This document shows, piece by piece, positions 19,505-30,664 of a stretch of 64,000 nt of DNA. The DNA is from Macrotrachela quadricornifera. Its lineage: Eukaryota > Rotifera > Eurotatoria > Philodinida > Philodinidae. Under the pieces are notes generated by a model. The model was not told the DNA's origin and ran no database searches. It saw nothing but the letters and a program-made list of their open reading frames with translations. A program made the position numbers and the translations under genes. Every line of letters begins with the position of its first letter. Positions within the stretch are counted from its first letter, which is position 1. Location of the stretch: positions 1,058,684 through 1,122,683 of the forward strand of contig JAJEKB010021383.1 of NCBI GenBank assembly GCA_022393335.1. Reading direction: 5' to 3'.

Positions 19505-21052
19505 TGTAACAATAAGATGCTCATCCGTTAACCTCCATTCAATTCAAGAATCAAAGAATTTAAACTAATAATTATTTTTCAAAAGTCATACCTAAAAAAA
19601 GGTTTCAGTTGCTTTAAACCTTCTCTATCGTCATCATTAATATTACATTTTGTTAATTAAGAACTGCTTCGATCAAGAGAAGAACAAGCAGAATTTTTGA
19701 TTGCCAAAGATTGCCAATGATTATTATGCTCCTTTTATACGGGAAAACCACCTATTCGAGTCATTTTCAGCGAAGATCAGAGTTGCGTCTTGGTGCATCA
19801 TAAGAATACGACGATTTTACCAGTGGATTTCTATAGCAAAACAAAATGTATAAATAATGACAATTAGATAAATTGCTATCAAATTTCAGCAATGAAGATA
19901 AAATCCGATACAAATTTTTAGTGTCTTATGGAACGGTTTAGTGAAGATGAGTTGAATGAATTGGCAGGTATCAGTGCCTCTGATGGCGAAGGAGTATAAG
20001 TTGAAGGACATGATGATGGTACACTTGCTGTTGGTAAATTAGATAAGATGGTGTTTGTGACTAGTAGAGCTGAAAAAGTGATCAATTGAAGTCGTAGATC
20101 TCCTTTGTTTGTTAATTCTCTTTTCTTAGTAAGGAGTTCAATGACATTACTGATCAGTAATTCAATTTCTGGTTAAAAGGCAAAAGTTGCCTCGTTTAAT
20201 GTAATGCATGTATACTTTGGAAAGTATTTAGTTGTCCAGATTTAAGTTACAGTGTGTCAGTGTCACCTTAACATCCGAGAAATAAGCTAATTTCATTCCG
20301 TGCTTGGAAAGCAAGTAATTCTACCTCTTGCTTTCCAGAAATTTGATGGATTAAGTCACAAAAAGCGTCATCATGAAGAGCCAAAATACCAGCACGAGCG
20401 AGTGGAAAAAGCTGAATTTTTGATTGCTAGGATTGCTTTGAACGATCAATGGTCAGGGGCACAGCGATGAGGCCAGAGCAGGAGGTAAGTATATCGAAAC
20501 CGGAGAAACGGCGACAAATTTTTTTCATTTGAAGCACATAAGTTTCCCTAAAAACCAGGACTGAAGACCTTTGTTTTCTTTGCACTTCACATGGGTTTCT
20601 TGGAGCACTATCTGCTTCAGCAACTGGTCTTTAGTCTGGTGGTCCAGCCGGAGATCGGAGATAGTACATCCCAAAATCGGAGACAACACTTTCCAAAATT
20701 CGAGAAAATACCAGTAATATTTTCCAAACGCAGGGTAAGGGGTGATATCCCAGTCGCGCCGAGCCTGCTAATGATCGTTGATGATTGCCAATAAGGTGGA
20801 AACTTTAATTTAACGTAAAATTGAGTTTTTTTTACATAGAATTTGATACTAAGTTCACGTTCCTTCTATTTAAGGCTTAAGCTATTTAAAATTAGGTGTC
20901 AGTGATTGTCTTACGCAAATGTCAAATAACGTTGAGATTTTCTTTATTCCAACATCGATATATAATGGCGTTCTTTGGGCTGTATGAAAGATGTTCTCTA
21001 TTCATCCTTACATTGGCTCGAACAAGGCTATGTTTCATCCTTACAAAAAGTG
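19505..21052 (+). pseudogene. Region with unidentified decayed coding fragments
   Basis: Several plus-strand pieces look like former coding sequence: SREEQAEFLIAKDCQ (around 19675-19720), MERFSEDELNELAGISASDG (from 19929, then a stop), EGHDDGTLAVGKLDKMV, and EPKYQHERVEKAEFLIARIA (around 20380-20440). The block AEFLIA recurs in the first and last pieces, suggesting a duplicated or repeat-containing gene. I do not recognise the family. The rest of the stretch shows no gene. Confidence 0.35.
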
Positions 21053-21054
21053 AA

Positions 21055-21125
21055 AAAAATTCTACTAAAATCTGGTTGTTCAATTAAGAAAAGCTCTCAA
21101 CCAACCAGATTTTAGGAGGATTTTT
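21055..21125. repeat. Short hairpin
   Basis: Arms of 24 nt (21055-21078 containing CTAAAATCTGGTTG, and 21102-21125 containing CAACCAGATTTTAG) match at about 21 positions around a 23-nt loop. It could be a tiny MITE remnant; no RNA gene is implied. Confidence 0.5.
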
Positions 21126-21364
21126 CTCGACTATTATAAAGATAAAGCATAGTCTTGCGAGGGCGATCTCGAGATTAGTGGTGACCCTCTTTGATATAGT
21201 CCGAACAACACTATGGTATGTTCATAAGATAGTGGGAAAGCAAGTTCATTATGATCCGTTTCTGATTGCCAAAGATTGCTTGATTGCAATCAGCTTTTTT
21301 CCCCTTGGAAATTACCATAGAAAATGTGTGACAGATCTTTTTGTCAGATTTAAAAAATAATTTT

Positions 21365-22525
21365 TATTGGGTGTCTCATAATAAATCAACCCCTTGATAT
21401 TTTAAAGATTTCTCACTTTTTATCCCTACGATTAAGACATCTTCTGCTATCAAAATGTGGCGCTTGAAATTCTCTATACAACCATATACGTTTTAAATGA
21501 GAAGCTATTTTAAGTATATGTTACAGAGTAAATCAAAATCCAGGGTAATTTAAAATTATTCTATTTTTTCTTACATTTTGTGACAAAATACTTAGGATTT
21601 CAACTTCCACGATCTTGAGACTGAGAATGAGAATGAAAATAATGTTCAGAATTAATGTCTACGGTAGAATGCAGGTCAGACGACTCTCTACATCCTCACC
21701 CTTATGCTTAGTTCTATCCTTATCCCTTCATGCTCATCCTTATTCTAATCCACACCATCCCTTTCACCCTTAAGATTGTGGAAGTTAAAATTTTAAGTTT
21801 TCTTACAAAATAGAGTTTTCTTACAAAATATAGAAAAAAACGAATTAATATTAATTTGCTCTAGGGGAGATTAAAATCTTAATTTCTCCTTAGGAGAATT
21901 TTAGATTGCCCTGAATTTCAATTTCCCTGTAACATATATTTGAAAAGGAATGAAAAGTAAAAACATACCAAATGTTATACTATCAAACTGATTAAATAGT
22001 TGCAGTTTTTGTTTCCAAAATGCACGTCGTTTTCAATTGTCAAAATTTGATCGTGCAAATATGAGATATTTTTAAATACACGATGAATTAGTTCTTTTTC
22101 GTATGACATCTTTTCACAATGCATTATGTGACGTATTTTATTTCTTAATAACAAGCTGAAATAAGAGAAAACAAACTGACTAAATACTAAAAAAATTTTA
22201 TTTATGCACAATCAAAAATTTGTGATCGCTCAAAATTTAGTCGATTTTATATACAAAAATACAACTATGAAATCACCAGCCTTATGAAAATTGATAAACT
22301 TTTAATACTGCCTCTTGTCCGTCTGATAGTGTAGCATTTTGTATGTTTTTATTTTTCATCTTTTTGTCAAATATATTTAGAATGGTTTTTCATTCAAACC
22401 GTATATGATTTTGTAGAGAATTTCAAACGTCATATTTTAATAAGTAAAATTGTTTTAATCATAAGGATTATAACAAAGAAATCTTCAAAATACTGAAAGG
22501 TTTATTTATTATGGTCACTCGTTAC
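21365..22525. mobile_element. Outer foldback element, ~150-bp TIRs, containing a nested one
   Basis: 21365-21515 matches the reverse complement of about 22385-22525: GTGTCTCATAATAAATCAAC versus GAGTGACCATAATAAATAAA at the tips, then AAAGATTTCT/GAAGATTTCT, GATTAA, CTTGAAATTCTCTA/TTTGAAATTCTCTA and CATATACG. The interior contains a separate palindromic unit at 21512-21941 and an unrelated AT-rich part. No transposase is seen. The frame at 21975-22211 (-) lies inside and is probably not a gene. Confidence 0.65.
21512..21941. mobile_element. Nested ~430-bp MITE
   Basis: The left end TATATGTTACAGAGTAAATC and the reverse complement of the right end (ATATGTTACAGGGAAATTGA) lead into TIRs of ~45 bp. 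A second inverted pair lies inside: CAACTTCCACGATCTTGAG at 21600-21620 against CTTAAGATTGTGGAAGTT at 21770-21788. The centre is pyrimidine-rich (ATCCTCACCC, ATCCTTATCCC). There is no ORF. Confidence 0.62.
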
Positions 22526-23314
22526 TATTGTCTAGCATCTATACACAAAATCTGCAAATATTTAAAATAAGTTGCATGTTTGTACAAGATTCTTGCTTTA
22601 ATTGTCTATTTGAACGAGATTCGATCAAAGACTGACTGGATAAAGAATCGATTCAAATTATTTTGTTTTTCACATAGGTGTAGAGCTAATAAAATAACTA
22701 TTTTCATATATGTGATTGCTATCTAACAATGTTTTCATTTTGACAAACTTCTGACTATAAGAGTAACTTTCATATTATTATTAATCGATATATTAATGAT
22801 GTTAACATTTATGCAAGATAGATATTGAAAATTTTCTAGGGATATTTGCTTTAAAGTCTAAAAAAATAAATAGCTGATAGAAAAAAAGCAACTTCTTCGC
22901 TAGTTGCGTAGCAATAAGGTGATAGTGCTTGTTCTTGTTACTAATGTAATCATATAAATTTTTTTCAAAACTATTGCAAAACTTTTCTTTCATATCCTTT
23001 CTTTTGGCTGTTTTTGTTGTTCATTGTTGTTATAACGTTAGTTTATAGTAAAGAAAGGGAAAAAGAAATATTTTGTTTCATTCTTACAACACGTAATAAA
23101 TGACGACAGTAAGAAAAAGAACACGGCGTCTGTAGCGATACTTTTCTTCCATCAACTTGATCACCTTTTCTTTTAAAATTCAATGGCATTTTCAGTTTTA
23201 GCTCAATTATTTGATAGCAGAATCTATTTAAAAAAAAAGAACGGATGTTATGGAATTGAATTATTAACACGAATTTTTAATTATTTGAATATAAAAATAT
23301 ACTTTTTTTACAAC
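22526..23314. other. Intergenic, nothing recognised
   Basis: AT-rich spacer between two foldback elements. Short minus-strand frames at 22802-22993 and 23043-23270 have no recognisable domain and a composition like background. Confidence 0.45.
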
Positions 23315-24700
23315 AAGACGCTATTGTTGTTGGAAAATGTTCTAACATGAATGATGATTTTTTTTTCGTAGTCTATTTCAAAGGACAAATGTTAATAAGG
23401 TCATTTTCTTGCCCAAAAACGTTTTTCAAAACGAATTACATATTGAGAATCAGCATTAAATTCTGAGTAAAATCAAGTACCCTTGCTGTCGAATACGACT
23501 TTCATTTTTCACGGTTTCTTGGACACTTATAGGGTATCTCAGAATCAGCAATAATCTTATGTTGATTTCGAATTGGAAACCGGAATTTTAAAAGAATAGT
23601 TTTGATAGAAAAAAAATTTGATCTATTGTAAGATGCCAGGAAGAGCCTGTTTACAGTGACCATCCACAAGTGACCTAGTGATATCATTCGAAAGTCTGAA
23701 ATACATTTAGTAATGTATGAGACTACTTTGCTAATCAGAAAGAAAAAAAAGTTGTCTGAAGTTAAAGTTTGGTGATTTTTAGATCCAAATATTGGTAAAC
23801 TCAATAAAAAAACAAATGAAGAATATAGTCAAATAACGGAAATATTAAAGTGAGAGCACATTGCAGAAAGCAATCTCATATAGGCATATACCAAATCCGA
23901 ACCTTTGGATTCAGTGCATGCTTAATCTGATATAATTTCGGACTTTTTTTGTTAACAATGCTGACTTTCAATAGAGCAAGCAACAACTGAAAGTACATTG
24001 ATGATGATAGAACTGTTAGTCACTGCACATAGTAGTGTTGTACAACTGATTAATTTATACTATGATAAATTAATCAGAGTAGGGTCTCTAAAATATGTTA
24101 CTTTACATTTAGTGTAAAATAGATTATTTATTTTGTTGAGAATTTTAGTCAATTTGTATGTAAATCTCTTCTGAATCCCACCCCGACTGACTACCACAAC
24201 GCAGATAGCAACTATGACAGGCAGTTTCCGCCTGCACCCTACAGATCTCGTCACTGAGATTGTTATATTTAAATATACTCCAGACATTAATGTCACTATC
24301 ACATATAGCTGCATATACAATATTTCTGACTTTCAAGTGGTATCACTAGGCTACTTGTGGACGGTAACTGGAAATAGACTCTTCCTAGCATTCTACAATA
24401 AAATCTATTCTTTTTAAATTTCGGTTTCAAATTCGAAATCAGTATTAATTTCTACATCAGATGATGTTAAAAACACTGGAATCCTGAAAAAAATTATCGT
24501 TGGTTCCGAGATCTCCTTAGAGTGTCCAATGAATCGTATAAATGAAGGTTGTTTTCTAGAGCAAAAGATACTTAATTTTACTCAGCATTTAATGCTGATT
24601 TCTAATATGTAATTCTTTTTGAGAAAATTTTTGACCAAGAATAAAGGCTTATCGCTATTTGTCCTTTTTGTTGTTCAATAAAGACGCTGTGAAATAATTG
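23315..24700. mobile_element. ~1.4-kb foldback element with >300-bp TIRs
   Basis: The arm about 23315-23720 matches the reverse complement of about 24300-24700. Anchors in order from outside in: AAAGGACAAAT, GAATTACATATTGAGAATCA against GAATTACATATTAGAAATCA, GCATTAAATTCTGAGTAAAAT, TTGGACACT, ATTTCGAATTGGAAACCG against ATTTCGAATTTGAAACCG, AGGAAGAG, TCCACAAGT, CCTAGTGATA. Identity looks near 75-80%. The ~580-bp centre has no transposase. Short frames in the arms (23502-23804, 24060-24417) are parts of the repeat, not genes. Confidence 0.7.
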
Positions 24701-24880
24701 AAATTAGTTGAAGCAAACAAATAACGACGATCTCTTTCAATTCTATCATTGGTCTATAGAATTTCACACTTTGAAATTAACATAATTGCATGAACAGTAT
24801 GACTAATCAATTTACATGTATTCTAATTGTTTGACCATATAAATATTCCTATTCATTCCATTTTAGAAAAAGAAAAAAAA

Positions 24881-26030
24881 ATGAAACGAGTTATTGTTTT
24901 TTTCTCTGCTGGTACTATTACTGGTTTGTTTATATCGAGTGTAATCGATCGTCTCAAATTATCTCACTCGTTACGTCATCTAGAAAAAAATCCCTATACG
25001 AATTTTATCAAATTTGGTTTACCATCGTCTAATAATCTTGAATATTATCAACAATATATAACATCAATTGATTATGGTCGACGAATTCCATCGTGGGTTG
25101 GTTATTCACTTTCACGTGATTATTTATCACATTGTTCATTTCAACCAACAAGCACTCGAACTCGATCAGAATTTCAAAGTGAATGTCAACGAGTTCCGAA
25201 AGAATTTCAAGCAAAAAATGAAGATTATTTTGATTCAGGTTGGTCAAGAGGTCATATGGCACCAGCTGGTGATCATAAATATGGTAGTCAACAAGCAATA
25301 GATGAAACATTTATTTTATCAGCCAATATTGTTCCTCAAAATCTTGATAATAATGGAAATTATTGGTATAGAATTGAATGGTTTGCACGACAATTAGCTC
25401 AACAATTTGATTTTGTTCATATTATAACTGGTCCTTTATTTATTCCTATTCAACGACAACAAATGGTAAGTTAATCAAAATAAAATCGATTAAAAGAGTC
25501 TCTATTTGGTTTAGAATGACGATGATGATCCAAATTTTCCTTATAAAAAAATGTCACATGATGTTATCGGACATAACGAAGTATATGTACCTACTCATCT
25601 TTTTAAATGTATTTTGATTGAAAATAAAGATCAAAATGATATGGCTCTCGGTTGTTTTGTTGTACCAAATGAACCAATTGATCGAAATCGTCCTTTAACT
25701 GATTTTGCAGTACCTATTGAAGACATTGAACGAAGCTCAGGTTTAGAACTCTTTCGTCAAAAGATTAATCGTAATAATATTTCATTTATATGCAATCGAA
25801 CATCATGCGAATTAACTGGTCGAGATGCAATGCCATCTGAATTTCTCGAACAAGTTGATTATACTCGAAAAATTCGTCGTTGTACAACACTCGATCGATT
25901 ACAAAAACTTTGGACTGAAATTGAAAGCAAACAATACAAAAAGCTTGATAATATGCTGAAAACAACGTATGCGAAAAAATTAACTGAATTCAATCAACAG
26001 ACATCTGTGTCAGTCGATAAGAGTGACTAA
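24881..26030 (+). CDS. EXOG-like mitochondrial endo/exonuclease
   Basis: Two exons, 24881-25465 and 25515-26030, joined over a 49-bp GT-AG intron in phase 0, giving about 365 residues. The N-terminus MKRVIVFFSAGTITGLFIS is a single hydrophobic anchor like that of EXOG, which sits in the mitochondrial inner membrane. The beta-beta-alpha-metal nuclease core follows: SRGHMAPAGDHKYG with general-base H125 (the SRGH variant is typical of EXOG, DRGH of ENDOG), LSANIVPQNLDNNGNYWYRIE with the metal-binding Asn, and IITGPLF. After the intron come SHDVIGHNEVYVPTHLFKCI and a C-terminal helical region as in EXOG. Likely role: processing and repair of mitochondrial DNA ends. I chose ATG 24881; an in-frame ATG at 24827 would add 18 residues and hide the anchor. 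Confidence 0.9.
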
Positions 26031-27340
26031 TAAAATATAGGTGGCCGGACGTTTTGTCACACGATAATTTGTCGAAGACACTTTGTTGCATATATCATAA
26101 TGAAAGAAAACAATTAATTACACGTATTTTTCGTCCTTTTCATTGCATGATAAAGTGTCCGCGACTAATTACCTTACGACTCTTAGTGTGTTTTTAAGCA
26201 CAAAACATCTGTATTTCATTTTTCGCTAATATAAATGGTCTTTTTTTTGGTATACTTTATTTTAGGTTGTTGACCCTTGACTTTTTTTTGTACTGACAGA
26301 CAAGATCATTTGTATTTCCACATCTCAGCTATAGATATGGATTCTTTATTTTCGATCCCTCATATCGACCGATAGAAGAGTTCTTGTTTATGTTTTTAAT
26401 ACATTTTAATACAGGAAAACCTTTTTCATTCATCTGAATCGATCGAAATGACGCTTTTCTTTTTTAACCAATTACTACCAAACATTTTGTGTATTTCATT
26501 TTGTCCATCTCTAATAAAGGAGCTTTTTTTTTATTTTCACGTAATTCAGTCAATCAGGCATATTTTCTTAGGTTCGTCTTTTTCTTAATTCGTTATTCTC
26601 TTTAAGATTAAAACTCGGTGAATATTTGCAAACGAACCCATTGCAATTGGCATGCAAATTTTGAACAAGATGATATATGATCAATTACGAGAAAGCGGAC
26701 ATCTGCTGATACTTTTAACAACATATACAAACACCCTCTCAGTCGTGCTTATCTCCAAGATAACAATGAATTTTTGTTGAAAAAGAATTCATTAATTGGA
26801 AACGTCTGATGCAGACATTAGTTTACTTAGGCATGTGTTTAGTTTTTGACAGCGTCAGTATTGGGTAAAAGTATTATCAACATCTACATCCAGATCGTTA
26901 CTATGAAGTTATTAATAATTCAACTTCGTATAGTTTTGATGTTCGTTTGCCTTTTGATTATTATTCATGCTGTTTCTTGTAATGTAAAGTTCTGATAATA
27001 CTTTCAAGAAACAATGTAAAACACATCTAGAATATGAATTCTGAATTTGATTCTCATAAGTTTAATCAAAATATATTCATTTATTATAATTCGCTTTTAA
27101 TTTGATTTCACGACTAGGTAGCTTGCGAAAAATTAAGAGTTGACACAGACAAATTTATTTATTGACTTAAGCAGACCTTGATATTGAGACCAACACACTT
27201 ACACTTTACTTCGAGAGAAGTGAAAAAGACTGATTTCATCTTTTAAGCAAAAATATAGTTCACAGTAAGTCTTTTTTTTTATTCCAATTGATATAAATGT
27301 TCATGGTATTATTTGAATGCACCAAGACCTCGAATAGAGT
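26031..27340. other. Intergenic
   Basis: AT-rich. At 26041-26190 the words GGACGTTTTGTCACACGATA and ATAAAGTGTCCGCGACTAAT resemble the ends of a small MITE (GACACTTTGT near one side, AAAGTGTCC near the other), too decayed to define. No gene recognised. The 3' UTR of the minus-strand SET gene lies at its right end. Confidence 0.45.
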
Positions 27341-27961
27341 TTAAGGAAATTGCGTTGTATCAATACCAAGCTTTCTGGCGTATTCATCTCCATAGTAAAC
27401 TAGAAGTTCCTCTCCGGAAGAAATATTTCGAAGTGCCAGATAGAAAATATCACCCTCACCTACACAAATGATGTTATATAAGAAATTTCATCAAAAAATA
27501 TATGTATGGATGCCATCTTACGTGCAAATGCAAGAAGATTTTGCTGATTTAAAGTGTTTGCACAATTGATAAATCGAAGCCAATTCGACTTGTTGAGCTG
27601 AGATGCATCGACCCAATGGACTATATTACCCGATTTATCTGGCACCTATACAAGCATATATGATGAAATATCAAGGTACTCTCATTCTTACTTGCCAGGC
27701 ATAATCGCTTCCTCCTTTAAATTCGCGACCCTCATGTTTAATGCCATCATAAGGACCAAAATAACTGAGACGTGCGATAGGACGAGCAGCAAATGCCCCG
27801 AGACCCTTGAAAAAATAAATAATTTATTTTTACTTTTGCAATATTGTTTTTTATACGTTACTTACAGCGTTTGGAAGAGAACTTAGAGCAATATAGACAG
27901 TATCCAATGGAATAGTTGCGAGAGCATAAGAATTCACATTGACAAGAGAAGGATAAATGAC
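27341..27961 (-). CDS. PRDM9-like SET-domain protein, 5' end unresolved
   Basis: Four minus-strand exons: 27866-27961, 27692-27805, 27522-27645, 27341-27459, with GT-AG introns of 60, 46 and 62 bp and matching phases. Spliced product: ALATIPLDTVYIALSSLPNA, GLGAFAARPIARLSYFGPYD, SDYAWQ, VHWVDASQLNKSNWLRFINC, QNLLAFAREGDIFY, GEELLVYYGDEYARKLGI and a stop eight codons later. The order and the YGDEY-x-x-x-LGI ending match the PR/SET domain of PRDM9/PRDM7 (H3K4/H3K36 methyltransferase): NWxRxVNCA, NL(V/L)AF, ELLVWYGDEY. The stop right after SET means no zinc-finger array. The first exon read here starts mid-protein; a possible 19-bp upstream exon (28082-28100, encoding TREAAL) is tentative. Initiation codon and N-terminal domains were not found. 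Confidence 0.82.
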
Positions 27962-30664
27962 CTAAATTTGATGTGATGATACATGTTGAAGTAATTTTAT
28001 ATTGATCATGACATAAAAACGGATTCGACAAATTTCAGATTACAAAATATAAAATATTTACACATTATGAAACATGCTTACTAATGCAGCCTCTCTTGTA
28101 CTAAAATCTAGAACTTAAGTATTCTACATTATTTAGTTGATGATCAGATATAGAATCCTTGGCTTATAATGTATTAAAGTTCAAAATATGCTAGTGGTGA
28201 TCGTGAAAAGAACTAAATCAAGATTTAGTGGAGATGGGAGGGACTCAAAAAATCGGAAATCCAAATTTATACTCACTATTCTCTTCGAAAATATATGTGG
28301 ACTTCACAAAAAATTGAAGCGAAAAGTAGTACTACCATGAGTCTTTTTAGATGAATGATAGACATTTCTGACTCTCAAACTTTTTTTGTCATCCGGCGGC
28401 ATTTTTCTTTCAAGAAGATTTATTTAGGTTGATATTTTTCATACAATGGGTGCGGGTGATCATATGAATGCATTGAAATAACCAAAACTTAGCTGAATTC
28501 CGTTAGTATTTCTTTCCTTAGTAAGATTTCAATATGCATAAAAGAAATAATTATGCAAATTGACTAAGAAAATGATTGTACTGTTGAAAACGTACTGTTG
28601 ATTCAAGAAGTCACAAAGCTTTCTTCAAGATTATTGCTAGCTACATTGATACGGTTGACGGATACGAAAACTGCCAGTATCTCAATTTTGCCGTAAAATA
28701 TTTTTACTTATGCCTAAAGATAACACTTATTACTCAAATATCGAGGTTTGTATTTACAATATCCTTCCATCTTTCCGTTTTATGGAATGACCAGTGAATT
28801 AGCGGACTACAAGATATTTAATTCAATCAATAGGGATTCCTGGAGTACCGGGAAGTAAAGCAGGTCTCTAGATCGATAAGAGTTCACAAAATATAATGAT
28901 TGATTTTTCCAAATCCTTTTCATGAAGGAAAACTTTGGCTCACTAAGTATTCGACAGTTCGACCTTTCTGGAAAACGATTCATACAACTAAATTATGTAC
29001 AGTTCCATACATTTTCAGAACTTAAAGCTCATCAGGTATCATACTGTTGAATGTAGGTCGATCTACAGAAGCTCAATGAGAACTCCGTAGTAGTTCATTC
29101 CAATTTCTCATTGATCCACCGCAGATCCTGGCAATCTCTGTTCCTTGAAATCTTGAGTTTCGAATTAAACAGTGGTTGGTTTTTTTTTTGCTGAATCACA
29201 CTTGTAATTCACTTACACCACTCAATGCTTCACAGAAAGTGAATGCATATGAAATCGCATAACTTAGCGAAGTTTCGCCATATTAGTAATTGTATACATG
29301 TCTGATTCACTTTTTATGTTAGATTATTTCTCATTTAATATTTCAAGGAAAGAAACATGAAAATGCGATATCCCTAATTTACAAAGAGACAAAAACAGAA
29401 ATACTAGAAAAACTTATTTCTGAGTCAATACAACCTTCTTACCGGTGCGTTAGAAATGTAAGTTAAATTAAATGGAAGCTTGGTTTTGTATATAGTTTCA
29501 TCACTGCTCTTATAACTGTTACTGAACAGTAAAAAGTAAAATAAATACTGAACCATAATAAAAATTCTATGATCCATATTACAGTCTACTATATTGAAAC
29601 ACTGTTTGCACGTTTGCTTGAAAATGCCAATATTCTGTAATGAAAAAGTCGATAATGATTTGCTATGTATCCGCGATGAATTCGACCCGATTCAAATTTT
29701 AAAAAACATGAACTGATTTCGCCTTTGTTACTGAATGTTTTGATAATGATCACTTGTTAAAATTTTCGAGCAGCGAAATAAATAGTAATATAATAATGAC
29801 GGAGATGTAGATTTAAAAATAATGCACTGATGAAGTTGAAACACAATAAAAAAAATGCAGACGAAAGGAAAAGAAAATAACACAAAACTTGTTGCATCAA
29901 AAAACAATGATGACTTAGTAATGATAGAAAAAAAAGAAATGAAGAGACGATCAAATAGTTAATAATATGTATATGCATAAAATACAGGGTTTAATGGCGA
30001 CGTGTGCCATCTTTTGACGCTAACATGTGTATAAATAATCATATCATCTTCATTGCCATCACAATCTCAAAAAGACATCTCTGCACACAAACATGAGAAA
30101 TATTACTTAAAACTATTCATAGGACGGTAAGAAGTTACAGTGCTTTGCACACGGTTCGAATTTGCCGCATAACACATAACAAGGGATGCTTTTTTAGACT
30201 CTTCTAACTTTTGCCACATTTACAGAACTATCATTATTTCTTGAGAATTATTAAGTGTTTATTTTATAATCAATCAATATTGTTAAATAATACATAGAAG
30301 TATGCAGTAATACAGTCTCTTTCGAACTCTGAATTATCACACTAGATCAAAAGATAACAATGTATGGAATTTTTCGTTCAAATAATAATAAAATATGATC
30401 GAATACATGTCATACATTAAGAACTATATATATGAGCAAATGACAAGTGTCTAGTAATGCCCTCTACAGTTGTAGGAGTGACACATTAGTGAATAAGTTG
30501 TTATGTTGAATACGATTACTAGTGCATAATATTTTTTATTCTCTTGTTCTGTTCTTTCATATTTTTTTTTTACCTTCACGTTTTTCTTTTCTGTTTTGAA
30601 TAGTTGTTGTTGGTGTCATTTGAAATTGACGTATTTAGATAAAAGTATCACATCAAAAAAAAAA
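27962..30664. other. Intergenic or 5' part of the SET gene
   Basis: No confident exon. The tentative 19-bp exon of the SET gene (28082-28100) lies here, flanked by TTTTAG and GTAAGC on the minus strand, so further 5' exons may exist. The frame at 29757-29978 (-) is Phe/Leu-rich noise. A TATA-like GTATAAATAAT occurs at about 30030. The promoter of the nuclear receptor gene should be in the last few hundred bases. Confidence 0.4.

Noticed and set aside
25029..25310. Minus- and plus-strand frames overlapping EXOG exon 1
   Set aside because: Shadows; only the main frame has the SRGHMAPA motif and a consistent splice site.
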